A stretch of 64,000 bases of DNA from Lunularia cruciata (GCA_948567375.1 OX419757.1:76515836-76579835), one strand, 5' to 3'; positions 9,651 through 18,607 are shown, counted from the stretch's first letter. Notes: generated by a model from the letters alone, not told the origin. Numbers and translations are program-made.

Positions 9651-10329
9651 TGTAACACACATTTGTGCATGTGTGTGGTATTGTGATATTTAGCTTGGTA
9701 TTACAAGTACTTAAGAGATATTATTTATATAGAGATAAAGGATGGTTCTATATTAGTCATGGTTAGCTAAAGTTAGTCATAGCTAAGATAGATGGGACCT
9801 TACTTTAGAGGAAGTAGAAAAGATGAGCACCACTATTTTGGATTTTAGTGTGTTGACTTGGTATTATTCCTAGGTGTTTGGCTTTGGGGAAAGAGTTGAG
9901 AACTCTTGGGCCCGCAAGCCTTTTTGTTTTGGATTCTTCTTTAGTCCAAGGATAGCCCATGTGAAGGAATCCTTGCTTTAGTGGTTGGGTCAAGATAAGG
10001 GGAATATGCCCATGTGAATGGATATTCCTTTCTACTTTTTGACTTTACTTGACTTTTAGTCTAGTAACTTGAGTTACTACGGTAATTAGTAACTTTGGTA
10101 CGTAACTATTTCACAAGTATATAAACAAGGAGTGAGGAGGTACTCATCATCCTTTCATTTGCAACTATCTCTCTCTCATTGAGTTCTCTAGTGAGCAATG
10201 TCTTGAGTCTTGGAGTGTTAGCCTTGGAGGAGTATGATGGAGTTGGGGTTCCTTGCCTTCTTAGTCCATGGTGCGCTACCATAATAGCCATCAGAGGTTC
10301 ATCCTGAGTGAGAGACAGGCCGGCTCACA
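9651..10329 (+). repeat. 3' LTR of B1
   Basis: 679 bp, matching the 5' LTR with no difference noticed, including the lack of the 13-bp ACCACATGCTTAG segment. It is followed by the right target duplication GCCC (10330-10333). Confidence 0.95.
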
Positions 10330-10792
10330 GCCCAATCGCATCAAAAATCTCCTCCGGTGTAGGCATGGCATACCGATCAGCCCTGGTCTGTCGGTTGATA
10401 GGACGGTAATCTCCACACATCCGCCTATCTGTATAGTTGCCATGCATATCCTTCTTGGCTGGCATCACTGTCGCTGATGCATACTCTCCATGTGAAATCT
10501 CCACCAAACCAGCCTCAAAAAGGTCACTACTCCGGCTCTGAATCAATGTCCTCTCCATATCACTATATCGATAAGGACGTCGGAAAACAGGTGTGTTGCT
10601 AGTCAGCTCAATCCGTATACTAGGTCCCTTCAGAGCACCCAAATCCTTCATACTAAAGGCAAAACAACTCGTGTGACTCCTCGAGAACCTCCAAACCCTC
10701 CGTCTTTCCTCTCCAGTAAGCTTGGGTCCAAGATCTGGCTCCCAAGTATCCTCTGTAACTGTAGTAGGAGTGGAAGACGTACTGACTAGCTG
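10330..10792 (-). pseudogene. A1 reverse transcriptase, N-terminal part
   Basis: The stretch 10330-10651 reads through SMKDLGALKGPSIRIELT, the PVFRRPYRYS block (the usual RT entry motif), GEYASATVMPAKKD and the CGDYRPINRQT box, and ends at PTPEEIFDAIG, where B1 is inserted. The bases to 10792 join it to the methyltransferase C-terminal fragment, after a TAG at 10793-10795. Together with 1877-2527 it makes a full gypsy RT. Confidence 0.88.
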
Positions 10793-11275
10793 CTACATTG
10801 GGCCCTTGGGAGCAATGGTGTCATGCTCCCGACCACTAGAGGTCCTAACCTCTGTGTGAAAAACTCCCTCCACTCTGGCTGCAAGCTCCATACGTCCTCT
10901 GGCTGCATCCCATGTGGACCAAGGGTGTAATCCAAGTAGCCCACGCTCACCTGGATGGACTCCAAGTAGACCACTCTCCCTAGTAGCTACTGGATGTGTC
11001 CCAAGAATACCATGTCCACTCGGTCCATCGCCCCCAGCATGTGCCTGAATCGTCTCGATAGGCACAGGGCTCACAAGTGTCTGAGTGGTGATGCCTATCA
11101 AGTGCATCCTACGCTGCTCTGCCAAACCAAGGCTCACAATCCAGGTCAAACAGTTCAGGTCCATAGCCTGACCTAACACGTGACGCCTAGATGCCTCTGA
11201 CACTACTGGAACAGCGGTAATATTGGTGCAAAAACCCATCACACGCTCTCTCTCATCATCATTGGGCTCCACCAA
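10793..11275 (-). pseudogene. A1 methyltransferase C-terminus (motifs IX-X) and linker to RT
   Basis: In the same frame as the large fragment at 11477-13267. It contains ERERVMGF...ITAVPVVS and then RRHVLGQAMDLN, which match the pattern of motif IX and motif X in DNMT3-type enzymes (ER-[IV]-x-GFP, ...VS, R-x-x-LLG-x-S). This is the segment that completes the SAM-binding fold. About 80 further codons up to the stop have no recognisable domain and probably form a linker to the reverse transcriptase. Copy A3 keeps the equivalent at 20607-20876. Three stops between 11275 and 11476 separate it from the catalytic part. A3 shows sense codons at two of those positions, so they are mutations and not the end of the gene. 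Confidence 0.75.
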
Positions 11276-11476
11276 CTACTGTAACTGTGAGTCCCAAACA
11301 AGTCCAGGTCCTCCTTCTCAAAAAGCATGAGAGCTTGGGAAACTCATGAGTGTGGGAAATGCAGCTCTAGGCTGTCCAACTAGGTTCACCACTGCCATAG
11401 GTGACCTATCAGCCACTACCAATGTCTGAGACTAACGTCCAACATCCAAGATATCATCAACAAGAATGTGGTCTAG

Positions 11477-13267
11477 TCATTGAATCCCATCATAACTATG
11501 TTGTAGAACCTCTCTTGGTAAAAGGTTTGTCCACCAAAGACGAAGACGATGAGCCCATGATCCCACTCTGGCTGCATCTAACAATGCAGCAGGTCCCATC
11601 CATAAATGGACCTGATGTATACTTGCCACCACTCTAGTGCGAGAATCACCCATCAATGGAACGTTCTCCAAAAGGTAAGCTGGAGAAACAGACTGATGAA
11701 CCTGGAGATGTCGTAGTATCCGTAACATCTCCCAAAACACACCAGAACAAGGATCCTGAAGACCCAAACCACGGCCGGCACGTGTATGTCCCTGACATGG
11801 CCATCCAGAAATCACCAAGTGAATAGGCCCATGTCTCTCTAGGTCATGCGCCCCCAATAAGGAAATGTCTCCTGGTAAGGCCTTCTGGTAACCTCTGACT
11901 GCTGACATCGGTAATAACTCCGGATACCGATACGCCAAGTGTGCCACATGATGTAGAGAGACTCGCCTAGCAGTCTCATCTCTCTCTACATACAAGTACC
12001 TCTGTACTCGGATACCCGCCTGTAACACCGCAGCTAGTCCGGTGCTGATCCCACCAAAGAACTCCAATAGACATATCCCCTCTACTGGGTACTGCCAAGC
12101 AATGAGTGTGGTATCCAGAGGTGTCAAAGCAATCGCCTCTGGAGGCTCATCCTCACACTCATCCCCTGATGGTACGAAGGCTCCACTCCAAGCCTGTTGC
12201 ACCAACTGATCTGCATGCTGCTGCAATGCCTCCTCTGAACTCCACAATGGAACATCCAAGGTGGATGGAACAATCCCACTCGTACTCCATAGCCGAGTGA
12301 TCTCCTCTGGTACTGGAGTATCCTCTGCATGGGCGTTCCCCTCCAACAAGTCACCAGGCCAAGTAACTGCACCGCTGAAAGCTAAAACTGATGCTGTCAT
12401 GGTCCCGGACTGTAGTGAGCCAAGACTGCCACTACTGAAGCATACTGGTAGGCAACATACCCATCCCTCACCAGACTGCCAACCAGGTCTATAAGAGGCT
12501 GTCTCCTCCCAATAGTCAATGCTGAAACCCATAGGGTATAACACTGCTCCCCCAACTAGCACATCGTATGACTCAGCTATCGTCGCAATAGCCTGAGCTC
12601 TCACCACCGAGCTATCAGTCGGATGACCAGGCTGAACCTGGACAACAAGCTGTCCACGTGTAATGTATTGTGTCGAACCACCACCAAGAGATGTCTGGAT
12701 CTGAAATGGACACCTCTCCACATCGGTCTTTTGTAACTCCAGACCAACAACTGCAGTCTTCCCCAACATAAGGGGCTGCGCACCAGAGTCTAACAAGACT
12801 CTCTGTGGTGTATAGACCTTCCTTGAAGGTCTCACCAAACAAAAAATCCCCCTCTGGTTATCCAATAGGACAACACCAGGTGTAAACCGCGCTCTCTCAA
12901 AGGCCGGTCTAGCTAGCAACTCCTCCAATCTAGCCATTGCTGCCTGCCATAAACCACTGGTCGCTGAACGGACCCCATGCTCCTCAACCAAGTCAGCTCC
13001 ACTACCAACCACCTCTGCTCTAGTAGTAGGAACTGCACCATCCCTACTCTCACACAACGTGGCAGCCAACCGGAACACTGGGGCTGGGTCAACTCCTAAT
13101 GTTAACATGTCACTAGCTGAAAATAAAGGATGCCGCATAATCAGCTGAGCCGCCCCCAACATCATGCTAGACTCAATCTGTGTAGAAGCAGCTGGCTGAC
13201 TTGCAAGTACTCCATCAAGTACTCCATCACCCCCTACCACACCTGCACTGGGACATCTAGGAACCAT
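11477..13267 (-). pseudogene. A1 aspartic protease plus C5 DNA methyltransferase domain (596-codon fragment)
   Basis: Residues 1-130 are a linker. A retropepsin-like protease follows with VLLDSGAQPLML (active Asp about 160) and a downstream YDVLVGGAVLYPMGF block (about 234-248). Residues about 397-585 form a cytosine-C5 methyltransferase: motif I CLLEFFGGISTG (399-410), motif II YLYVERD (424-430), motif IV ISGWPCQG with the catalytic Cys at 491, motif VI LLENVP (532-537) and motif VIII AHRLRLWWTNLLP (572-584). The VIII block and the C-terminal motifs at 10793-11275 look most like DNMT3/DRM enzymes, which transfer a methyl group from SAM to cytosine in DNA. The domain sits between protease and RT, in frame with both. 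The frame ends at a TGA where A3 has GGA. Residues 270-395 match nothing I recognise. Methyltransferases captured by retrotransposons are known in dinoflagellates and a charophyte alga, so the class is not wholly new. Confidence 0.88.
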
Positions 13268-13339
13268 GGATGTCGTCTACAATGCCTCAGATAGCATGAA
13301 AGACTGGGGAAGTCTGACCTATCTCCCAACCTCTCCTCT

Positions 13340-13882
13340 CTATGGGTCCAACTCCACTGATGCTCCTCTAGGCTCTGGAGCACGTACTGCACTCCTAGTC
13401 ACTATTGCAGATGCATCCACCTGTGCTGCTCCGCACATGAAGTCCAAAGCATCTCTATCACCAGCATATGAGGTGGAAGCCTCAGCACCCGAATCTGATC
13501 TCCTCTGTGCAATAGCCATACTAGCCAATCTTTGCTCCAACTGCTCAATCCGAGTAGCCATAGCTGTGTCAGAAGTAAGGGCAGGTACTGCACCCCTACT
13601 AGGTGTAGATCCTCTACCACCACCTCTACCACCTCGTCCTCCATGAACTGGAGCTCCTCTACTACCTGCCATAGCAGCCCTACCACTCCGTAACTCCGGG
13701 TGTAGGTCAAAACACCGGTCACTAGTGTGACCAAATCTGTGGCAATGCTCACATTGCCTCTGTGCTGGCTGTGATGCACCAGAGGTATCAGGTCCGCTGC
13801 CCTGAGTACACTCTCTCCTATGGTGAGGTCCACCACAAGTCCAACAAGCAACACCACCACTCATTGGCTGATGCTGACCCAA
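13340..13882 (-). pseudogene. A1 gag, nucleocapsid part with two zinc knuckles
   Basis: A 180-codon open stretch in the same frame as the protease-methyltransferase part. It has two CCHC knuckles, CWTCGGPHHRREC and CEHCHRFGHTSDRC, then a Gly/Arg-rich run (GGRGGRGGGRGS) and a coiled region (ATRIEQLEQRLASMAIAQRR). These are typical nucleic-acid-binding features of the nucleocapsid end of a gag protein. A stop at 13340-13342 and another before 13267 separate it from pol in this copy. Confidence 0.85.
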
Positions 13883-13954
13883 AAATGAGGGTAAGGGTCT
13901 AATTCCACTAGGCCCTCCACTCGCTCCATAGGATCTGGGCTGTCCACCCTGTCC

Positions 13955-15081
13955 TCAAAAACCAACTGGGCGTGGTGCACTCTGCTGCACTCTAGAAGAA
14001 GTCATAACCGTGGATGAGGTCTCTCTACCAAATCCAGCTGTCACCACTCTCTCCTCCACCATGTTGAGCTCAATACGCTCAGCCAAACCAAAGACTACTG
14101 CCAAAGTGGGCAAAGTAGCCTGCAACAACGTAGCATCACGAACTCTACGTCGCAACTCCCTGTCCAATATCCCATACCAAAACTGGACGGCCTGGGCCTC
14201 AGTAACTCCCTGAGTGAAACTGATCAGCCGCCTCATGCGAGTGTATGCCTCGCGTAGGCTCTCTCCAGCCTTCCGCTGGAACTCCTGCAAGCTCCTCAGC
14301 TTGTCAGTCCGCACTCCCTGGTAGTTCTGCCTCAAACATAGGAAGAACTCCACCATGGGGTTAAACCCCGGTACCACACCACCTCCTGCAGCGGTACCTC
14401 CACTCGTAGTAGCACTATCTCCAGCTAGTGCACCTCCACTAGCTCCACCAACACTACTCGAGCTAGAACTCGTGGGTACAGCCGATCTAGTCCTGGCCAC
14501 CGAGCCTCAAGTGATGGAGACATAGTGTGGAGACCAATACTGTCTCCATAACTCAATCTCCTCCAAATGAGCTCTCCTGAACTCATGGTAGTCGTCCATC
14601 GGTGGACCCTCCAAGTGCTGAAACAACTCCTTCCATGCCATGAAGGGTGTGAACAAAGTCGGGTTCCGCATCTGCTGCAGATCACACCAACTATCAAACT
14701 CCTGGATGAAGTCATCCAACTCAATGGTACCCACTGTACCAGAGTAACGGGCCTAGGGCCTTTGGAGGCCCCATAAATCTCGTCCATGTCCTACAACAAC
14801 GGTGCAGGCACACCAAGTGCACTCTCAACTGAATCAGCTCCTGTGTCAAACTCCAACTCAGAGTCAATCTCCTCCCTCACTGGGACCTGAGATACAGGCT
14901 GATACCGAGCACCACTCCGAGTAAACCCACTGCGTACTGCAGGGCTAACTCCTCTGGAATCTCCAAAGAACTCCGTCGTGACCACGTAACTGCAACAGCA
15001 AACCCGAACCACCAACTGCAACCGCAAGTCGCAACCGCAAGTACCCCACCAAGTGCCAACACCACCTCGTGCCAACACCAA
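13955..15081 (-). pseudogene. A1 gag, capsid region, broken
   Basis: Three open pieces (14791-15081, 14507-14734, 13955-14500) together match the open 302-codon gag of copy A2-right. A conserved gag core can be read: MVEFFLCLRQNYQGVRTDKL, LQEFQRKAGESLREAYTRMRRL and VQFWYGILDRELRRRVRD, the pattern of the Retrotrans_gag family. A low-complexity Ser/Gly run follows residue 5 of the last piece. A1 has a stop where A2 has Trp (LL-stop-DMD), an indel near 14750 and a TGA where A2 has Ser (near 14505). The start is uncertain because both copies have more than one in-frame ATG after the PBS. Confidence 0.8.
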
Positions 15082-15385
15082 CTAAACACCACCCACTAAT
15101 GTAACTCTACCAAGATAACTACACTAGGGGAAGGGCAACCTGTAACCTGCCATCATAACACGCACTCTCACGGTCTGCAGGTCATCACTTCCTGCCTCAC
15201 CGGAGAGAAACAAAGGTAGTCTGACTGGTCATCACTCCAGCCTCACCACCGAGAGCACACCAGAGCACCAACGCTCAAAAGTCAGGGCACCTCACACAAA
15301 CGTGGTGCACAAACAGGAAGCAGAGAATGGAAGGGATCCAATCACAAGAAATCTAAACAAAAACCCTCCATCTCATAACACAACA

Positions 15386-15405
15386 CGGGACTGACTCTGC
15401 CACCA
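15386..15405 (-). other. Primer binding site of A1
   Basis: Read on the minus strand, TGGTGGCAGAGTCAGTCCCG lies two bases inside the proposed LTR end. It shares TGGT..CAGAG.CAG with the initiator-Met tRNA PBS of plant elements. The same site in A2-right is at 61020-61039. Confidence 0.6.
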
Positions 15406-15407
15406 TT

Positions 15408-16750
15408 TGGCATTTGACATAAGAGTAGTTTGTATCTAAGTCCTAAGCTACCAGGATCACCAAGAATGGGATCAAACTGCCTCTCCTAGCCAAAGCTACA
15501 TGTGTATAGGTAACAGTGGCACAGTCACTATGACAGAAAGTGAGGGTGGACCAATTGGCTAGGGCAGTAGTCTAGGAACAAGAGATCTAGGGGTCAAACC
15601 TTGTTGCGCACAATCTAGCAAGAAAGGCAGATTTTTCCAACCAATGACCAAGATCTACACTAAACTAGCTAGCATCACGCCAACAAGCTGGCTTGTTGGC
15701 CCTTCTAGGCCTTCGTAGCTTCTCATAGCCCACAGCCCTATGCCTCGAAGCCTCGAAACGCCAAATGAGGCCTTTCTTGTTGCGACTTCAAACCTCCTCC
15801 AAAATTGGCAAAACTTCTCCAAATCTGCAAAACTCCTCCAAACTAGCAAAACTTCTCCAAATCTGGCCAAACAGCAAAACTCCTCCAATTCTGGCCCAAA
15901 ATCTGACGTAAATCTGACATAAACCCTAAAGATGGATGTCCGCCAAATCCCCCGCTAACTTTCCACTCGAGCCAAATTGACAAAACGGGTTTTTCCAAAT
16001 CACAATTTCATGAGAAGAGCTTTCCAACTCCACCTTCAATTTCACTTTCTGAGCCCAACTCGGAGCAAATTGGTCTTGCCTTCACCTCCTGAGCTCAAAA
16101 TCACAACACTGCTCAAAAATTGCTCCTTCTTTGCTCAAAATTTGGCCAGCGCTTCCGCACATTGTCCGCCTAACTGCCAAATTTGCATCAACTACACGAG
16201 CTTCTGCACACTAGGGAAACAGAGAACCTGAATCGAGCTACCACGATCCACCGAGCTTGGAGATACCACCAACACTCAACGTTCCTGCACCCAATTTCCC
16301 CCTGACTTCACTCTTTGATGTAATCAGATTGCTTAACACTCTCAACTCAACTCAACTCAGATCAATACCTGATCTATCACTCTATAAACTGCCACCAACT
16401 GGGCACTGATTACAGTCAAGCCACACCAACTCAAGCATAGAGAATCCAGGTGACGCTCACCGGCCTCTGTCCACCATAGCCAGGAACTCGAAGGCTCAAC
16501 ATCAGAGAAGTGAGCTCACTTCAAAACTATACCCCCTGGACTCAAGCTAGCCCTGAAACCCTAACGGTCCCGCTGACGGCACACTCGACGGTGCAAAGTG
16601 ATGGTGGGCCCCACCGTGAAGTCAGTACCCCGAACACCAAATCAAACTATCGGAAAGTAGTCCCTGAGAAACTGCTAGAATAACTCTAACTACTATCACT
16701 GGAACTCCAGTGTCCGAGCAACTAGATGCGGAACTAAAAATGGCGTGACA
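15408..16750 (-). repeat. 5' LTR of A1 (about 1.34 kb)
   Basis: It begins TGTCACGCCATTT (16750 leftwards) and ends ...AATGCCA two bases before the PBS. The homologous LTR of A2-right is 59655-61017. Both start at exactly the same base, next to unrelated sequence (element C here, element A RNase H there), which fixes the outer border. The inner part has a purine/pyrimidine-asymmetric tandem repeat of about 20 bp (TTTGGAGAAGTTTCGC and variants on the element strand, 15795-15905) and a tRNA-like segment (15547-15604). Confidence 0.8.
15547..15604 (+). other. tRNA-like segment (A-box and B-box) inside LTR of A
   Basis: The sequence GGACCAATTGGCTAGGGCAG followed 25 bases later by GGGGTCAAACC resembles the A and B boxes of a tRNA gene or tRNA-derived SINE, on the strand opposite to element A. 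The same segment is kept in A2-right (about 60827-60884, minus strand). Paired stems are imperfect and no functional tRNA is claimed. Confidence 0.3.
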
Positions 16751-17530
16751 ACTGTGCCAAGTGGTCTTCGTTGGATAGTATCAATCTCTATTGGTACCGG
16801 TTCTTCCACTTGTGCGTAGTGTACTGATAGGCTTTGTGTAGGTCAAGGTCGAGACCAAGTTGTTGCAACCAAAGAATCAAAATGCTCAACCAATTGCATG
16901 GCTTCTTCTATGTTTTGTGGCTCCCGCATGGTCACCTCCAATTTAGTTTGTGACTTCAATCCTCGCACAAATCGATCCAGAACGTCACCTTCTTGGATAT
17001 CTGGAATTTGCATGATGATGTTCTGAAATTGTATGATGTAGCTTCTCATTGAGCCAATTTGCCTCAACTCCACCAATTTATCTCGTGCGGCTCGGGTGGC
17101 ATTTATAGTTTGAAATCGACCAAGTATTGCATCTTTGAATTCTACCCATGTCAAAATCAGTGTAACAATTTGTTGTTTAGCTCTTTCTACTCGGAGTCGC
17201 CACCAAGTTTTGCCATGCCATCCAATTGGCTAGAAGCTAAGAGAATTTGTTTCCGCTCATTTTGAAGATTGGTGGCTTCAAAGTAACGTTTGTAGTCAAA
17301 CACAAAATTCTCCACTATGCTTGGAAGATTCTTGCCTTCAAACACCTTGGGTTTCGGAAATCAAATGCAATCTTCTCCATCTCGAACTAGCGCTCTATCT
17401 ATTTGTTCTTGTTGTTGTTGGTCTCATTCATCCAACAATCAAGTAAGATGCTCAATTTGTTGTTGCATTGCAAGGATAACATATGGTATTGCCGCCATTG
17501 CTACTACTCTATTCCACTACCCTAAATTTA
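16751..17530 (-). pseudogene. Element C gag
   Basis: On the minus strand this encodes a Retrotrans_gag-type capsid: a phrase like FVFDYKRYFEATNLQNERKQ near 17260, then WVEFKDAILGRF, ARDKLVELRQIGSMRSYIIQF, ILDRFVRGL-like GDVLDRFVRGLKSQTKLEV and the acidic tail IEEAMQLVEHFDS. The open part is 16843-17154. Upstream, stops and a frameshift break it. The region before it has a glutamine-rich run (QQQQ). A1 interrupts the gene just after the capsid region. Confidence 0.75.
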
Positions 17531-17748
17531 TCTAATTGATTAACACATAGATACAACACCTCCACCATTCTCCATAAGTTACAACTGGAAGTATCAAGGG
17601 TTCCTCAAACACAGTGATCATATGTAGAAAATCTTGCCCAAAGCGCGAGGTGATGAATTGTGTGAAACAATGCTTTGGTAATATCTGGACATGAAAATCT
17701 CAATGGTTTGGCGGAAGTGGATTTGGTGGTCCATAAATTCCATCCATC

Positions 17749-17768
17749 CCATTCCTGCTCTAATACCA
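17749..17768 (-). other. Primer binding site of element C
   Basis: TGGTATTAGAGCAGGAATGG on the minus strand, one base after the LTR. It matches the plant initiator-Met tRNA PBS (TGGTATCAGAGC) with one change in the first twelve bases. Confidence 0.8.
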
Positions 17769-17873
17769 ATGTAAAAGACCAAAACCGAGGAGAGAAATAG
17801 GAGAATGGAAACTCACATTGGGACACTTGAATGAGGGAAAACTCCGAGTGCCTCGCATGAGCTTTGGCTATGG

Positions 17874-17881
17874 TATTTATA
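17874..17881 (-). promoter_or_regulatory. TATA box of element C LTR
   Basis: TATAAATA on the minus strand, about 20 bp downstream of the GAAGCTTC repeat array and about 105 bp before the LTR end, the spacing expected of an LTR promoter. Confidence 0.65.
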
Positions 17882-17900
17882 GGTAGCATACAAGACCCTT

Positions 17901-18125
17901 GAAGCTTCTCAAGAAGCTTCCTTGAGTGGCTTTCTTAGAGTGCAAGCCAAGTTAACCAAGAAGCTTCTCAAGAAGCTTCCTTCTAGAAGCCACCTACTTG
18001 GCGTGCAAGCTAAGCTAGTTAGAAGCTTCTAGAAGCTTCCTTCTAGAAGCTACTTGCTTAGTGCACAAGTTAACTAGTTGGGAAGCTTCCTAAGAAGCTT
18101 CCTAGATGCTTCTAGAATATTCTAG
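17901..18125 (-). promoter_or_regulatory. Array of heat-shock-element-like repeats in LTR of C
   Basis: Four tandem units start at about 17901, 17960, 18022 and 18082. Each holds alternating GAA and TTC triplets. The cleanest are GAAGCTTCTAGAAGCTTC (18022-18039: GAA-2-TTC-2-GAA-2-TTC) and TTCTAGAATATTC (18110-18122). These fit the heat shock factor consensus nGAAnnTTCnnGAAn. In the other units the spacing between pairs is four bases. The array lies just upstream of the TATA box, where an enhancer would act. Confidence 0.65.
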
Positions 18126-18192
18126 GCTATTTTTTCTTATTCTCTACTTTGTAAGCCCGACTAACTTTGTCGCTAAACTCCATATTGTTACA

Positions 18193-18567
18193 TTGTCCTT
18201 CTAAGCTTAGAACTCATTTTATTGGGCATTTTTCCATCCTTTGTCAAATTGGCATTGTGGCTTACCACCTCAAGCTACCACTACACATGAAGATCCATCA
18301 TGTATTCCATGTTTTCTTACTATGCAGATATGCACTCAAATTGTTGCACTCCCTTTCCATAAAGAACTTAGACATTGTCCAACACTCATTGATGGTACAA
18401 AGGAATATGAAGTTGAAAGCATTCTCCATAAGCATATTCATGGTACCCACCATCTGCATGTAGAATATCTTGTACATTGGAAAGGGTATCCATTGTATGA
18501 GGTAACATGGGAGCCAATAGCCAACTTGACACCTGCACTAGTGTTAGTGCAATCTTTTAGGCAATAG
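18193..18567 (+). pseudogene. Element D integrase tail and chromodomain
   Basis: Plus-strand remnant of a chromovirus pol gene. Frame one reads THFIGHFSILCQIGIVAYHLKLP...IHHVFHVFLL, the GPF/Y end of integrase. After a frameshift the ORF 18241-18567 reads EYEVESILHKH...EYLVHWKGYPLYEVTWEPIANL, a chromodomain with the usual aromatic and WKGY..TWEP residues, and ends at a stop. Chromodomains of such elements bind methylated histone H3 and steer integration. Everything upstream of the integrase tail is missing, cut by element C. Confidence 0.85.
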
Positions 18568-18592
18568 CTTTGCAATGAGGATGTTGCATTTT

Positions 18593-18605
18593 AAAAGGAG
18601 AGAGG
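18593..18605 (+). other. Polypurine tract of element D
   Basis: AAAAGGAGAGAGG just before the proposed 3' LTR at 18608. Confidence 0.55.
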
Positions 18606-18607
18606 TT

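Larger units (their letters stand above)
2528..10329 (+). mobile_element. Ty3/gypsy element B, copy B1, complete and apparently intact
   Basis: A 7.8-kb LTR retrotransposon with every expected part. It has 679-bp LTRs with TG...CA ends (2528-3206 and 9651-10329), a primer binding site at 3211, a leader with small ORFs, a single uninterrupted gag-pol ORF (4776-9602), a purine-rich tract just before the 3' LTR, and a 4-bp target duplication. I found no difference between the two LTRs when reading them side by side, so insertion must be recent. The RT and PBS resemble the plant non-chromovirus branch (Tat/Athila-like). There is no chromodomain. It is inserted in the opposite orientation to its host element A1. 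Confidence 0.95.
1..16750 (-). mobile_element. Ty3/gypsy element A, copy A1 (interrupted by B1; 3' end outside window)
   Basis: A long LTR retrotransposon on the minus strand. It starts with its 5' LTR at 16750 and runs leftwards through PBS, gag, protease, a DNA methyltransferase domain, reverse transcriptase, RNase H and integrase, and leaves the window at position 1 within the first codons of a PHD finger. Element B1 (2528-10329) splits the reverse transcriptase. Removing B1 and one copy of the GCCC target duplication restores continuous homology to the A3 copy near 21377. From 14734 down, the main gag, protease-methyltransferase and RT-RNase H fragments lie in one reading frame, so the ancestor probably had one very long gag-pol ORF. 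A1 itself is dead, with several in-frame stops and at least two frameshifts. It is inserted in the gag of element C. Confidence 0.9.
16751..18192 (-). mobile_element. LTR retrotransposon C, 5' part only
   Basis: Minus-strand element with a 423-bp LTR (17770-18192), a PBS of the initiator-Met type and a decayed gag. It is cut at 16750 by the insertion of A1, so its pol and 3' LTR should lie left of this window. On the right its LTR starts directly next to a plus-strand chromovirus remnant D, into which it seems to have inserted. Confidence 0.8.
17770..18192 (-). repeat. 5' LTR of element C
   Basis: 423 bp with TGTAACAATATGG at its start (18192 leftwards) and TTTTACA at its end, followed by the PBS. 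The upstream half holds four tandem units of about 60 bp rich in GAAGCTTC, and a TATA box follows. No second copy lies in the window, so the borders rest on TG...CA ends and PBS position. Confidence 0.75.

Noticed and set aside
11477-13267. Reading the methyltransferase ORF as a host or bacterial DNA methyltransferase gene
   Set aside because: It is fused in frame to a retropepsin, follows gag zinc knuckles in the same frame, precedes RT, and recurs in another copy of the same element.
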